DNA of 64,000 nt from Galeopsis tetrahit (lineage: Eukaryota > Streptophyta > Magnoliopsida > Lamiales > Lamiaceae): positions 16,924,066-16,988,065 of the forward strand of contig OY776124.1 in assembly GCA_963675135.1 (NCBI GenBank). Direction: 5' to 3'. Positions 35,096-44,910 of this stretch are shown piece after piece (the first letter of the stretch is position 1; every line of letters begins with the position of its first letter). The translations under genes were made by a program, and so were the position numbers. The notes under the pieces were generated by a model. That model did not search any database and was not told the origin of the DNA. It saw only the letters and a program-made list of their open reading frames with translations.

Positions 35096-36119
35096 CTTGA
35101 AATACCGTTGTCTCGAAACAATTCTGAGATTTTTTTCTCGGATTTTCCCCGTCTTCTGATTTTTTCGACGTGCCTGGGTTTTACTATGATCTTCAACGAG
35201 ATTCTAAAGTTTGGCCATAACCAATTAACCATCCATTGTCGGACAATATTTTTGAAGGAGAAGGGGGATGTGTGGCAGAGGGGCCTAGGGAAGTGTAAAA
35301 AGTAAAAAGCAAAAAGCTAAAAGTAAAAGGGATAATCTAATGAGTGAAGTCTTCAATTAAACTCAGGGGTAAATTTGTCCAATTGCCCAACAATTATGAA
35401 GCTACCTGCAACATTATTTAGAAGAATTAGAGGAGGGAGTGGGTTGCTATAGGTCACCCCCACAAGGGACCTAATAGTGAGGCACCCTTAAGTTAATTAT
35501 AAAATTTATAATGCGTATATTTACTATACATAATTCGAATATTTTTCTAACTGAAATACTCCTCAAATATTTACTATACATAATTCGAATATTTTAAATA
35601 TATTTTCAATTGAATTTATAAAATATTAAATGATTTAATATAAATATTTTTTATATACAGTTGAATTTTAAGTGATTTAAATATATTTTTAATTGTCCAA
35701 TTAAATTTTAATTCCTCAAATTATAATCAAATTAAAATTATATTTCAATTACACAATAAAATTAGGTACACGTAAAAGTAATAAAATATTGTGAATAATA
35801 AAATAGAGTTATAAAGAAATGATAATTTTGAAATGTTGAAAAAGTGTATTTTAATATTATCAAATTAAAAAATAATAAATTTAATTTGAAACGTTCATTT
35901 TTTACTAATAAGTAATAACAATCTAAAATGGAATAAATGGAGTAATATATTATATGCAATGTATGTGTCACGGAAATTATATTGACAAGTTTGATATTTG
36001 AAAAGTGTGATATAACTTTCATTTTTTTATTTATTTTTGACAAATTTCACATTTAAAAATGTATACATGGATGGATGAGAAAATTAAGAAGTTATGCTTT
36101 AATTCAATAAAACAATATA

Positions 36120-36370
36120 CTTCATATGTCTTACTGAATTGTTTATTAGTATTATGGAAAGATAAATTGAGGGTAGTAAAAACATTTCAACTTTATAAAT
36201 AGTGGAGTAATAAAGTTATTTTTTAGTGTAATAAAATAGTGACATTTGTTGTAATATTGATTTTAAGAGAATAGTTTAAAATGTGTTGATATTTTAGGTA
36301 ACAAGTCAGATCAATAAGTAAGAGACAACTAAAATGACAAAATTGATCATTAAGTAGGGGACGGATGAAG
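36120..36370. mobile_element. Stowaway-like MITE (251 bp), diverged
   Basis: The ends CTTCATATGTCTTACTGAA and AGTAGGGGACGGATGAAG are inverted with flanking TA. One end is quite mutated. Confidence 0.55.
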
Positions 36371-36408
36371 TATTATGTAAAAACTATTATTTAATCATTA
36401 TTGACAAT

Positions 36409-37734
36409 TGTAGACGAGTAAAATTCAATTACGAATTAAATTACGACGCATGAAAATTACGGGTTAAATATTAATTAAGTTTATTATTTCTTTTTTGAAA
36501 TTTAAATAAATTTAATTCCTAAAGTAAATATATAAGTAATTAATTATTTATTTAATTAGTCCCTCCAATTAATTCGGGCTCCCAATAAATCAAGTTAAAA
36601 TTCAAGTCGGACCTCTAAAGTTAAATCAAGACGGACCTCTAAAGTCCAATAAATCAAGACGGTCCTCTAAAGTCCAACAAATTCAGACGGGCCTCTAAAG
36701 TCCAATAAATCAAGGCGGACCTCTAAACTCCACTAAATCAAATCGAGCAAAAATATGGTATTCTTAGCCCATCAAGTAATTTAAAATTTGACCTAAGTTC
36801 TAACTACTTATCACAAATATCTCAAACCCATCAAATTTTGGCCCATAAAAGCCCTAGATTCTACATTTATAAATAGGAGCCTCATTCCATTCATTTGGAA
36901 ATCAAGAAGTCAGAAGCATTCAAGACTCCAAAATTATCTATAGAAATTTTAGAGTGTTTAGAGATTTTAGAGTGTTCTTCAGTAGTCGGAGGAGCTTCAA
37001 AGACGTTCTTCATGCAAAGCAAGGTGGTTGTCTCGATAAGGTCCCGATAAAGTCCCGAAAAAAGTCCCTAAAATCGACTTCAAAGACGTTCTTCATGCAA
37101 AGCAAGGTGGTTGTCTCGATAAGGTCCCGATAAAGTCCCGAAAAAAGTCCCTAAAATCGACGTTTAATTAAAGTCCCGATAAGGTCCCGATAAAGTCCCG
37201 AAAAAAGTCCCTAAAATCGACGTTTAATTAAAGTCCCGATAAGGTCCCGATAAAGTCCCGAAAAAAGTCCCTAAAATCGACGTTTAATTAAAGTCCCTAA
37301 AATCGACGTTTAATTCAACCCGAAAAAAGTCCCTAAAATCGACGTTTAATTAAAGTCCCTAAAATCGACGTTTAATTCAAAATACGGCGCCAAGCCTTTG
37401 AATTAACATTATAAAGTCCCAAATTTAAGATCGGAGAGGATTCCCGATCCGATTCCAAAAGTTTCAAGTGAGGTCACGAAGAGAGAATCAAATGAACAAG
37501 TTACAGATTTGTTGAATTAACATTATAAAGTCCCAAATCAAATGATCAAATGAACACTTTACAGATTTGTTGAATTAACATTATAAAGTCCCAAATTTAA
37601 GATCGGAAACATTATAAAGTCCCAAATTTAAGATCGGAGAGGATTCCCGATCCGATTCCAAAAGTTTCAAGTGAAGTCACGAAGAGAGAATCAAATGAAC
37701 AAGTTACAGATTTGTAAAGGTTTTTGTGTTTACA
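36409..37734. repeat. Solo LTR (1,326 bp)
   Basis: The segment begins TG (36409), ends TTTACA (37734), and is flanked by a perfect 5-bp duplication ACAAT (36404-36408; 37735-37739). Inside is a TATA box with start-like context (TTTATAAATAGGAGCC, about 36867-36882), preceded by five ~33-bp repeats with GGACCTCTAAAGTCCAATAA (36600-36740). It is followed by an array of GTCCCGATAAAGTCCCGAAA plus CCCTAAAATCGACGTTTAAT units (37030-37380) and duplicated ATTATAAAGTCCCAAATTTA segments (37400-37700). No primer site or coding sequence adjoins it, so the internal region was lost by LTR-LTR recombination. The family is not determined. Confidence 0.8.
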
Positions 37735-37781
37735 ACAATATTTAATTGTATAATATTTCCATGTATTACAAAAAATATATA

Positions 37782-38015
37782 CTCCCTCTGTCCGCCTATA
37801 AGTTTCTCATTTTACCATTTTGGTCCGTCCGTCTATAAACTTCCCATACCCTTTTTGGTAAGTACTTTTTCTTACACATCACTTTATATATTACTTTTTC
37901 TCTCCATCTCTCTCCTTCTTCCAATTACATCACTTGTACTATATCTATTATTTAATCACTTTTCTTAATCTTTGTACCAAAAAGTAACGGGAAGCTTATA
38001 GGCGGACGCAGGGAG
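37782..38015. mobile_element. Stowaway-like MITE (234 bp)
   Basis: The ends CTCCCTCTGTCCGCCTATAA and TTATAGGCGGACGCAGGGAG are near-perfect inverted repeats flanked by TA. Confidence 0.92.
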
Positions 38016-38017
38016 TA

Positions 38018-40057
38018 TATAATTTTATTTTAAAAAATATTACTACAAATATAAATTGTACTTTTTAAACTATTTAGTATATAAAATATTGATAACATTT
38101 GTGCTCATCTAGTTATACATAATTAATATTTTGAATCATATACTTGAATAATATCTAATAATTAATTCAAAATTTCAAATATCACCACATCTAATATGAA
38201 TAAAATTAAAATTTTGAATATTAAACAAACATGATTCTTTTATCGAAATTGAACTACATACAATTAATATTATTTTAACCATGATCATTTTTAAATTATT
38301 ATTATTAGTATTAAATATTATTATATTAGTATTTATATTTTAGAAAATAATATATTTATATATTAATTATATTATTAAAAACTATTAATTTTTTTTTACA
38401 TTGTTATATTTATAATTTAATATTGTTGAGAATAATATTATTATTATTAAAAATTATTATATTACTATTTATATTTTTAAATTTTATTATATAATTATTT
38501 TTATTCTTGAGATTATATATTATCTTAATTTTTTTATTATATAAAATTATATAAATTTTTTATTATTAAATAATAGTAATATTTATTAAAGTTTTGATTC
38601 CTTAATTAAATCTAAAGGGTTGGAAGGGATGGAAGATTTTTTATTTTTGAAAATTACCATTATTTAAGAAATCATGATTTCATTCTACAAATTAAACCAA
38701 TTATAAAATTCTTATATGTAAGTAAAAATAAACTTGATCGTCTGATCAACACATATTATATATATTTAAATTTAAATAATAAGAATTTATTAGAATATAA
38801 ATTCAAATATCAAGAATCAAATACACTCAATTCAATTCGCTTATATATATATATATATATATATTCTTCAAATACAAATATTAAAAATATAAATATATTT
38901 AATTCATTTCAATTAAATTCAAATATTAAATACCGATTTAGTATTAGAAGTTAAATATTAAGAATTAAATATATTATTCAATTTTCTTTTGTCATTTTAT
39001 ATATTATTTAAGAATTTAGGTAATTTACGGATCATTTAAAAAAAAAAAAAAAAAACTAACACCCTAAAATATTTTAAACACATTTCAAAACTTTAAAGAC
39101 AAAATATATATATATATATATATATGATTTGAAAAATTCAAAAAAATTAAGATAATTTATTTATTTACTTATTTTATAACTAATAAAAAAAAATCCTGAT
39201 ATTTCCAGTTTAATTTGTTTTAGATATTTTTTACATTTTTTGTCATTTTCCGTATTTTTAGGAATTTAGGTAATTAGATATCATTAAAAAAAAAAAAAAC
39301 TAACATTCCAAAATATTCTGAACACATTTCAAAATTTTAAAGACAAGTATTTTTATATACATATATAAATTGACTAAATAATCTTTATATAAATTGAGAG
39401 TAAAAGTCCTTGAAAAAATAATTTGAAAAACTTGGAAAAAAATGTAATTAAAATTTGAATATTTTTAGAAAAATTAAATATATAAAAAATTAATCATTTG
39501 TCATAAATCAATTACAATGCTGAAAAAAAAAACCAAAAAATAAAAAATTATTCTTCAAAAATTAATTAATTAAATTAGTTTGGAAGATTTTTAGTTGATT
39601 TTAATATTCTTAAATTTTATTTAACTTTAATTTTTTTAATTTAATAATTTTAAGATTGTTTCGATTTTGCTTATAATTTGTTTTATTTTGTTTAGTTTTT
39701 CAAATTTTGAATCATTAATTTAGGTTTTTAATTTAATTTTTTTTAATTTTATTTACTTAATATAATATTTTTCATATTTTATTTATATTTTAATTGTTTT
39801 TTTCAATTTAAGTATTTTTTAAAACTTACTTGATTTTCTTAATATTTTACATATTTTTGTTAGCATTTTTAAATTTTTTAAAATGATTTTTCCATTCAAT
39901 TTTTTAAAAATATTTAGTTGGTTTTCTAAAAAAAAAAATCAACTTTTATTTTGTTCTTTTTATTTTTTTTTATTATTGATTTTTTTAAATTTATATACTT
40001 TAAAGATCTTGTTGATTTTTATAATATTTTTATGTTTTTATTCAATTTTGTTTTTCA
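38018..40057. other. Extremely AT-rich interior of the CACTA element
   Basis: This is about 2 kb of A/T runs and (AT)n tracts (e.g. 38847, 39107). No gene. A diverged duplication links about 39000-39110 with 39240-39350 (AATTTAGGTAATT, AAACTAACA, AAATATTCTGAACACATTTC). Confidence 0.7.
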
Positions 40058-41189
40058 GGGATAACGGGTAAATAGAAAAGAAATTAATAGTGGGACAAAA
40101 AAAAGTATTTACAAATTTAAATTTTTGTATATAATTCAATGTTATGTATAGTGTAAAATATTCATTAAAATATTGACAATATATCAAATTGTCACTTTTA
40201 TCAAAACTTATGTTATTTTGTGACATAATAAAATATTGTCACAATATGTATATTTTTTGTGACAAATATTCATTAAAATATTGATAATATACAATGTTAT
40301 CACTAATTATCACAACTTATGGAATTTTGTAGCATAATGAATTATTTGTCACTATTTATTTGTTTCTAGTGACAAATATTCAATAAGACATTGACGATAT
40401 TTAAAGTTGTCACTAATTATTATAAAATTATGGTATTTTGTAACATACATAATAATTGTTACAAAGTTGTCACTAATTATTCAAATTAATATTGACAACA
40501 TACAAAGTTGTCACTAATTATCATAAAATTATTTTATTTGTGACATAATAAATAGTTGCCACTATATGTGTATTTTTAGTAATAAATTTTTAATAAAATA
40601 TTGACAAAATAAAAATGTATCACTAATTATCACAACTTATAATATTTTATAACATAATAAATTATTTGTCACTATATGTGTGACTTCAGCAACAAATATT
40701 CAATAAAATATTGATAACATACAATGTTGTTACTAATTATCACGATTTATCTTATTTTGTAACAAAATGAATTTTTTGTCACTATATGGGTAATTTTAGT
40801 GATAAATATTAAATTAAATATTGACAACATACAAAATTGTCACTAATTATCACATTGTATGTTATTTTTGTAACAAAATGAATTATTTGTCACTATATGG
40901 GTAATTTTAGTGACAAATTTTAAATGAAACATTGACAACATACAAAGTTGTCACTATTTATCACACCGTATGTTATTTTGTAACATAATGAATTATTTGT
41001 CACTATATGTGTAGTTTTAGTGATGAATAGTAAGTGAAACATTGACAACATATACAATTGTCACTAATGATAACACCTTATGGTATATTGTAACATAATA
41101 AAAAAATTGTCACTAAATGTGTGTTTTTAGTGACAAAAATTCAAATGTCACTAATTTTTTTGTCACTAAATATGATTTTTTTTGTAGTG
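40058..41189. repeat. Right subterminal array of the CACTA element
   Basis: About nine diverged units of ~110-120 bp contain ATTGACAACATACAAAGTTG, TCACTAATTATCACA and ATTATTTGTCACTATATG followed by TTTTAGTGACAAAT. These mirror the shorter left array at 27260-27740. They are the expected location of transposase binding sites. Confidence 0.85.
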
Positions 41190-41277
41190 TATGCTTCTCT
41201 TCACCACCTATATAAACGTACTTACACCGAAGATAATTAATTCAAGAAATAAAACAAAAAAAACCAAGAAAAAGAAA
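41190..41277 (+). promoter_or_regulatory. Residual proximal promoter and 5' leader of the intact PMEI gene
   Basis: Only 88 bp of ancestral upstream sequence remain between the CACTA end and the ATG. The TATA box TATATAAAC at 41209-41217 lies 20 bp from the transposon end. Leader sequence down to AAGAAAAAGAAA matches copies 1 and 2. Confidence 0.85.
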
Positions 41278-41769
41278 ATGGCATCCATCTTTTTCCTTTT
41301 GGCCTCTCTCACATTGGCTTTCTTCTGCATCTGCCAAGCTGATTTGGTATCCGATGTTTGCTCTAAAACACTCAATCAACCTTTATGCACGCAAACCCTA
41401 GGATCAGATCCACGTTCTCGTGGGGCCGATCTTCCAGGTCTGGGTCAAATTATAATCGAAAAATCCGAAACTGCAACTCAAGACTTTATAAAAGTAGTTA
41501 AGTCATTTAGCAATGCCAAAATAAAAAATATAGTAGATTCATGTGTTGAAACAAGCAATGACGCCATTGATGAACTAAAAAAATGTTCACAATATTTCAA
41601 AGGAGCAGGAAACAAAAGTGATATTCAAACAGTAGCATCAGCGGCGTTGACTAATGTCGGAACATGTGATGATGAATTTGGAAGCAGTGAGCCGCCCACG
41701 GTTAAGGAGGCCAGCAAAAGAGCACAGGATCTCATTGATGTTCTTCTTGTTATTGCTAATAAGCTGTGA
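41278..41769 (+). CDS. Pectin methylesterase/invertase inhibitor-like protein (163 aa)
   Basis: PMEI-family proteins are secreted four-helix bundles that bind pectin methylesterases (or invertases) in the cell wall. The ATG at 41278 is chosen over the in-frame ATG at 41191 because the reading before it is TATA box and leader sequence. It also gives a clean signal peptide, MASIFFLLASLTLAFFCICQA, with probable cleavage before Asp22. Cys28 and Cys37 (SDVCSKTLNQPLC) form the N-terminal hairpin disulfide. Cys89 (VDSCVET) and Cys130 (VGTCDDEF), 41 residues apart, fit the second family disulfide. Cys103 is extra. The C-terminal helix KRAQDLIDVLLVIANKL is complete. Length is normal and there are no introns. 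It is the only intact member of three copies here, and its promoter is cut by the CACTA element. Which enzyme it inhibits cannot be read from the sequence. Confidence 0.9.
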   Translation: MASIFFLLASLTLAFFCICQADLVSDVCSKTLNQPLCTQTLGSDPRSRGADLPGLGQIIIEKSETATQDFIKVVKSFSNAKIKNIVDSCVETSNDAIDELKKCSQYFKGAGNKSDIQTVASAALTNVGTCDDEFGSSEPPTVKEASKRAQDLIDVLLVIANKL

Positions 41770-41792
41770 GATGCATTATTGATACTGTTTTT

Positions 41793-41798
41793 AATAAA
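41793..41798 (+). terminator. Putative polyadenylation signal of the PMEI gene
   Basis: AATAAA lies 24 bp after the stop codon, rather close; plant signals are loose, so this is tentative. Confidence 0.4.
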
Positions 41799-41907
41799 AA
41801 TCAATATATATTTTCTAATTGTTTTATATCACTATTGTTATTTGCTTTTTTAATATCTCACTGAGATTTTTTTTTCTAATTGTTTTATTCTTCCACATTA
41901 TAATATG

Positions 41908-42637
41908 CAGGGACGGACCCAGGATGAAATGTTAGGGGGGCCAACGTTAAAATTTTAAAATAGTCAAATTTAAATAATACACTAACAAATAATTTAATTT
42001 GAGGACATCATACAATTTTTTTTATATATCATTGATTTCAACCATAAATTTTTTTGCAATTTTCACTATTATTTTTAGATTGATTTGATTGGAATGCTCG
42101 AGTATTTCATTCCTTTTTAATGAAAAAATCTATTGTTGGTATGATTTGATTGGAATGTCAATTCTAACTCTTAACCAACAATTAGTTATATGATTCTTAT
42201 TTGACTAACAAAATAAAATCTAAAAATACATCAACTAATAATTTAATGATTAATTTTTAGGTTAATAATGGATTAAATACTTGGAAAAAATAATTAAAAT
42301 AATAAAATAAAATAAATAACATATAAATATAAATTGAAATAGAAATAGCAACCTTGTGAGTGAGTTTAAAGTAAATTGCGGCCGCCACATCATATTTGTG
42401 AAATTGGAAAGAAAATAATTAATTAATAGACTTAGACAATTTATAAAGAGTTTGGTGGCTGGGCCAAAACTTAGATTTAATAAATTTGAGCCCAAAGCCT
42501 ATGTAATATTTTATTTGAGGGGGGCCAACTAAAAAATAAATAAAAAAAGTTCTAACACTACTGCATATATATTTACATGTTCCCTAATATTTGAGGGGGG
42601 CATGGCCCTCCTTGGCAATAACGTGCGTCCGCCCCTG
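41908..42637. mobile_element. hAT-type non-autonomous element (730 bp)
   Basis: The inverted ends CAGGGACGGACCCAGG and CGTCCGCCCCTG are flanked by a perfect 8-bp duplication ATAATATG (41900-41907; 42638-42645), the size expected for hAT elements. There is no transposase; the small minus-strand frame at 42262-42495 is AT-rich noise. Confidence 0.92.
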
Positions 42638-42649
42638 ATAATATGACGA

Positions 42650-42943
42650 GAACTCCTACATGTAGTCAGGATGTCGTATGGTGTCGTAATGACTATCGTA
42701 GTCAATTAATTTAAACCATTAAAAATCTAATCTAAAGGCTTAAACTTGATAACCTGTTACCTTTTGTATAATTTACGGTACGTATTCATCGTATGTGTCG
42801 TAATGTGTTATAAATTTGTATTTTCTATTAAATTAAATTAATTAAAATATATTATAATAAAATTACATTTTTATCCTTATACAATAAAATAATTTATTAT
42901 ATTTATTAATGTAATTAAAATTACATATTTACCCTTATGTTAT
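42650..42943. repeat. Second copy of the insertion family seen at 19818
   Basis: CTACATGTAGTCAG, GTCGTATGGTGTCGTAATGA, ACCATTAAAAATCTAATCTA and AATTACATTTTTATCCTTAT follow the same order as 19826-20040. It is cut off by the LTR fragment at 42944. Confidence 0.8.
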
Positions 42944-43285
42944 TGTTGGTCCCAAAAGGAGTGTGACACGTGTATGGGGGGGGGGGGGAAATACACGTGT
43001 ATGTGTTTTTCAAAATCTTTTGCAATTAAGACAACACAAATAATCAGATTCAAATAAGTTATACAGTATGTCAAGTTGAAAATTCCAAATAGAATATTCT
43101 AACAAAACTTAACAGTAGGCAACTAATATGCGGAATAAATGATAGGCCCTATTATACTCCTTGAATAAAATGCACTTAAGTACTAAGTTACCAAATAGCA
43201 ATAAGCAATTATAACAATACAAAAGCTTAAGCAAGAAGATAAATACAGTAAATAAGAACACAAGATGTATAGTTGGAAGAGGACA
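42944..43285 (-). repeat. Truncated Sirevirus-type LTR fragment
   Basis: The sequence begins TGTTGGTCCCAAAAGGAG and aligns patchily with the start of the LTR at 48335 (TGTTGGTCCTGAAAGGAG; GCGGAATA, GGCCCT, ACTCCTT). It carries the same hairpin around a G run (42966-43000). The end near 43285 is approximate; no coding region adjoins it. Confidence 0.7.
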
Positions 43286-43355
43286 ACTTCATGGTCAAGA
43301 TATGGACCAAGACGTTGAGAGGGATGGTGGGGGGAGTGACGTCCGACGGCGCCAT
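43262..43355 (-). pseudogene. N-terminal fragment of a copia-type gag
   Basis: The minus strand reads MAPSDVTPPTIPLN then VHILTMKLSSSNYTSC, which fits the start of a copia gag (KLSSSNY is a common opening motif), and is then lost. A hAT-type element sits directly at the start codon: the 8-bp duplication GCCATGAG contains the ATG. On the other side of that element (44178-44252) is a leader with a TGGTATTAGTC primer-like site, and from 44253 perhaps an LTR remnant. Confidence 0.5.
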
Positions 43356-43358
43356 GAG

Positions 43359-44177
43359 CAGTGACAGACCCAAAATTTTTAGATTGAATTGGGGGGCCCG
43401 ATTTACATTACTATAACTAAAAAATAATATTTTAAAATTTTATATCTAAATAAAAAATCATTATAAAATTTTCAATAGTCCTCATTTTATTAATTTAAAT
43501 TTAACGACTTTTGTTATGTTTCAAAGAAAATTAATTTTAATTGTTTCAACTCATAAAAAGTGAAACAGTAAACAACGTTAAAATTTAACGTGCATTCTCG
43601 TTGAGACATTAGTCAAAAAATGTAGAACTTAAAATATACCCCCTATTCTGTGGTGAATTGTATACCTTGACAAGTAACTTTTTAAGAAATGTGAATATTT
43701 AGTGATGTGTGAGGTCAAAAAAATGAAGAGTATTTTGAGTGATTTAGTGAGATTTAAAGGGAATTTAGTGAGGTGTGAGGTTAAATAAATGAAAAGTATT
43801 TTGGTTGATTTAGTGCGTTTAAATGTGATCTAGTGAGGTGTACAGAAGAATGTGGACCCAAAATGAGTGATAATTTTAAAAATAAACTAATGTAGGGGAG
43901 TGTATTTTTGGGTGATTTAGTGAGGTTTAAATGTAATTTAGTGAGGTGTAAGGAAAAATATGAACCAAAATAAGTGACAATTTTGAAAATAAAATAATAT
44001 AGTAAGAGTATTAATTTTAAAGATTATTTACGTATTATAAGTGTGCATAAAACCTTGAGACGTCTCAATAAAAAAGTGTACGAATAATCACAAAACGGAA
44101 GAAGTATATATATATATATATAAAATCAGGGGGAGGGGGGCATTGGCCCCCCTGGGCCCTATGTAGGTCCGTCTCTG
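43359..44177. mobile_element. hAT-type non-autonomous element (819 bp)
   Basis: The ends CAGTGACAGACCC and GGTCCGTCTCTG are flanked by a perfect 8-bp duplication GCCATGAG (43351-43358; 44178-44185). It shares terminal style (GGGGGGC...GGCATTGGCCCCCC) with 41908-42637 but the interior differs. No transposase. From 44354 to 44910 I see no gene. Confidence 0.92.
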
Positions 44178-44910
44178 GCCATGAGGAAGAGGGAATATAG
44201 CGTGAGGCTTTAGAGAGAGAGATTAGGGTTTCGGTGAGTCAGACTAATACCATGTGAGAATAGGTATATGATCACCGTTAATGAGGTGATATGAATAATC
44301 CACTATATATAAATATCAAAGAGATATATACAAAATATATTGACTATACAACATTAGACGTCGACCTTCCAGTTAAAAAATTATTATTAAATTTTAGATT
44401 AATATAATTGATTTAATAATAAGTATACAATAAGAGATAAATATTAAGAGATTTTCAATTTTGAAAATGAAGATGATAAATTTAATATAAAAAATAAAAT
44501 AAAAAATTCGGATAGGCACGTCGAAACCCACAACCCGTCCCTTTGTGGGTTGTGTTGAGGTTTCCTAGTAAATGGGCGTCCTATCCACCAATTGGCGGTC
44601 TTTTGCGATTTTAGCATGTGGCTTTAAACGGGACTCCCGCAAGTGGACGGTAGAACTGATCCATCAAATCAATCGGTCTTTGGATGGAATACTAAAAAAA
44701 AAAAACCAGGGGGAGGGGATGTGTCATTCCATTTTTTTTTTTTTTTTTATTTTGGATGTTTACAATTGTTTGAACATCTGTGTTATTCGTCTCGTGCACA
44801 ATTGTTTACCCACTTCAAAAAAATCCTAAAAAAACAATCAAATTAAAGACTAAAGACTAGTTTAGGTATGAGCACTCTAAAAACATTTATTAATGGTTTC
44901 ATAAGACTTT

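Larger units (their letters stand above)
29189..35487. mobile_element. Pack-MULE candidate (6.3 kb) nested in the CACTA element
   Basis: A perfect 9-bp duplication TTAAGTTAA (29180-29188; 35488-35496), the size typical of Mutator-like elements, brackets the segment. The two ends read inward are diverged for 40 bp (recognisable ACTACTGGCTCC against ACTATTAGGTCC). At the identical offset both then share GCAACCCACTCCCT. No transposase is visible. Inside lie gene-like pieces: H+-ATPase exons (33058-33300), a possible DnaJ-type zinc-finger fragment (30551-30814) and a GC-rich leader-like block (34910-35095). The remainder is AT-rich. Confidence 0.65.
27247..41189. mobile_element. CACTA (En/Spm)-type element, 13.9 kb, in the PMEI promoter
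   Basis: The left end is CACTACAAAAAAAACCGC and the right end (complement) CACTACAAAAAAAATCAT. Both are followed by a TTTAGTGACAA motif. The 3-bp target duplication TAT is at 27244-27246 and 41190-41192, and the unoccupied site is preserved at 19690-19702. Both subterminal regions are arrays rich in TTTAGTCACA/TAGTGACAA words (27247-27740; 40058-41189). I find no transposase motif, so it looks non-autonomous. Without nested insertions (29189-35487, 36120-36370, 36409-37734, 37782-38015) the core is about 5.8 kb. The interval 27740-29180 has no recognisable gene. Confidence 0.92.

Noticed and set aside
34873..35232. 119-residue minus-strand frame in the MULE
   Set aside because: The arginine-rich reading comes from a CGG/GCC-rich repeat block and has no domain or conserved feature.
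44253..44353. Possible 101-bp LTR next to a TGGTATTAG primer-like site
   Set aside because: Ends TG...CA fit, but no second copy or target duplication is present, and 101 bp is very short; mentioned only in the gag fragment entry.
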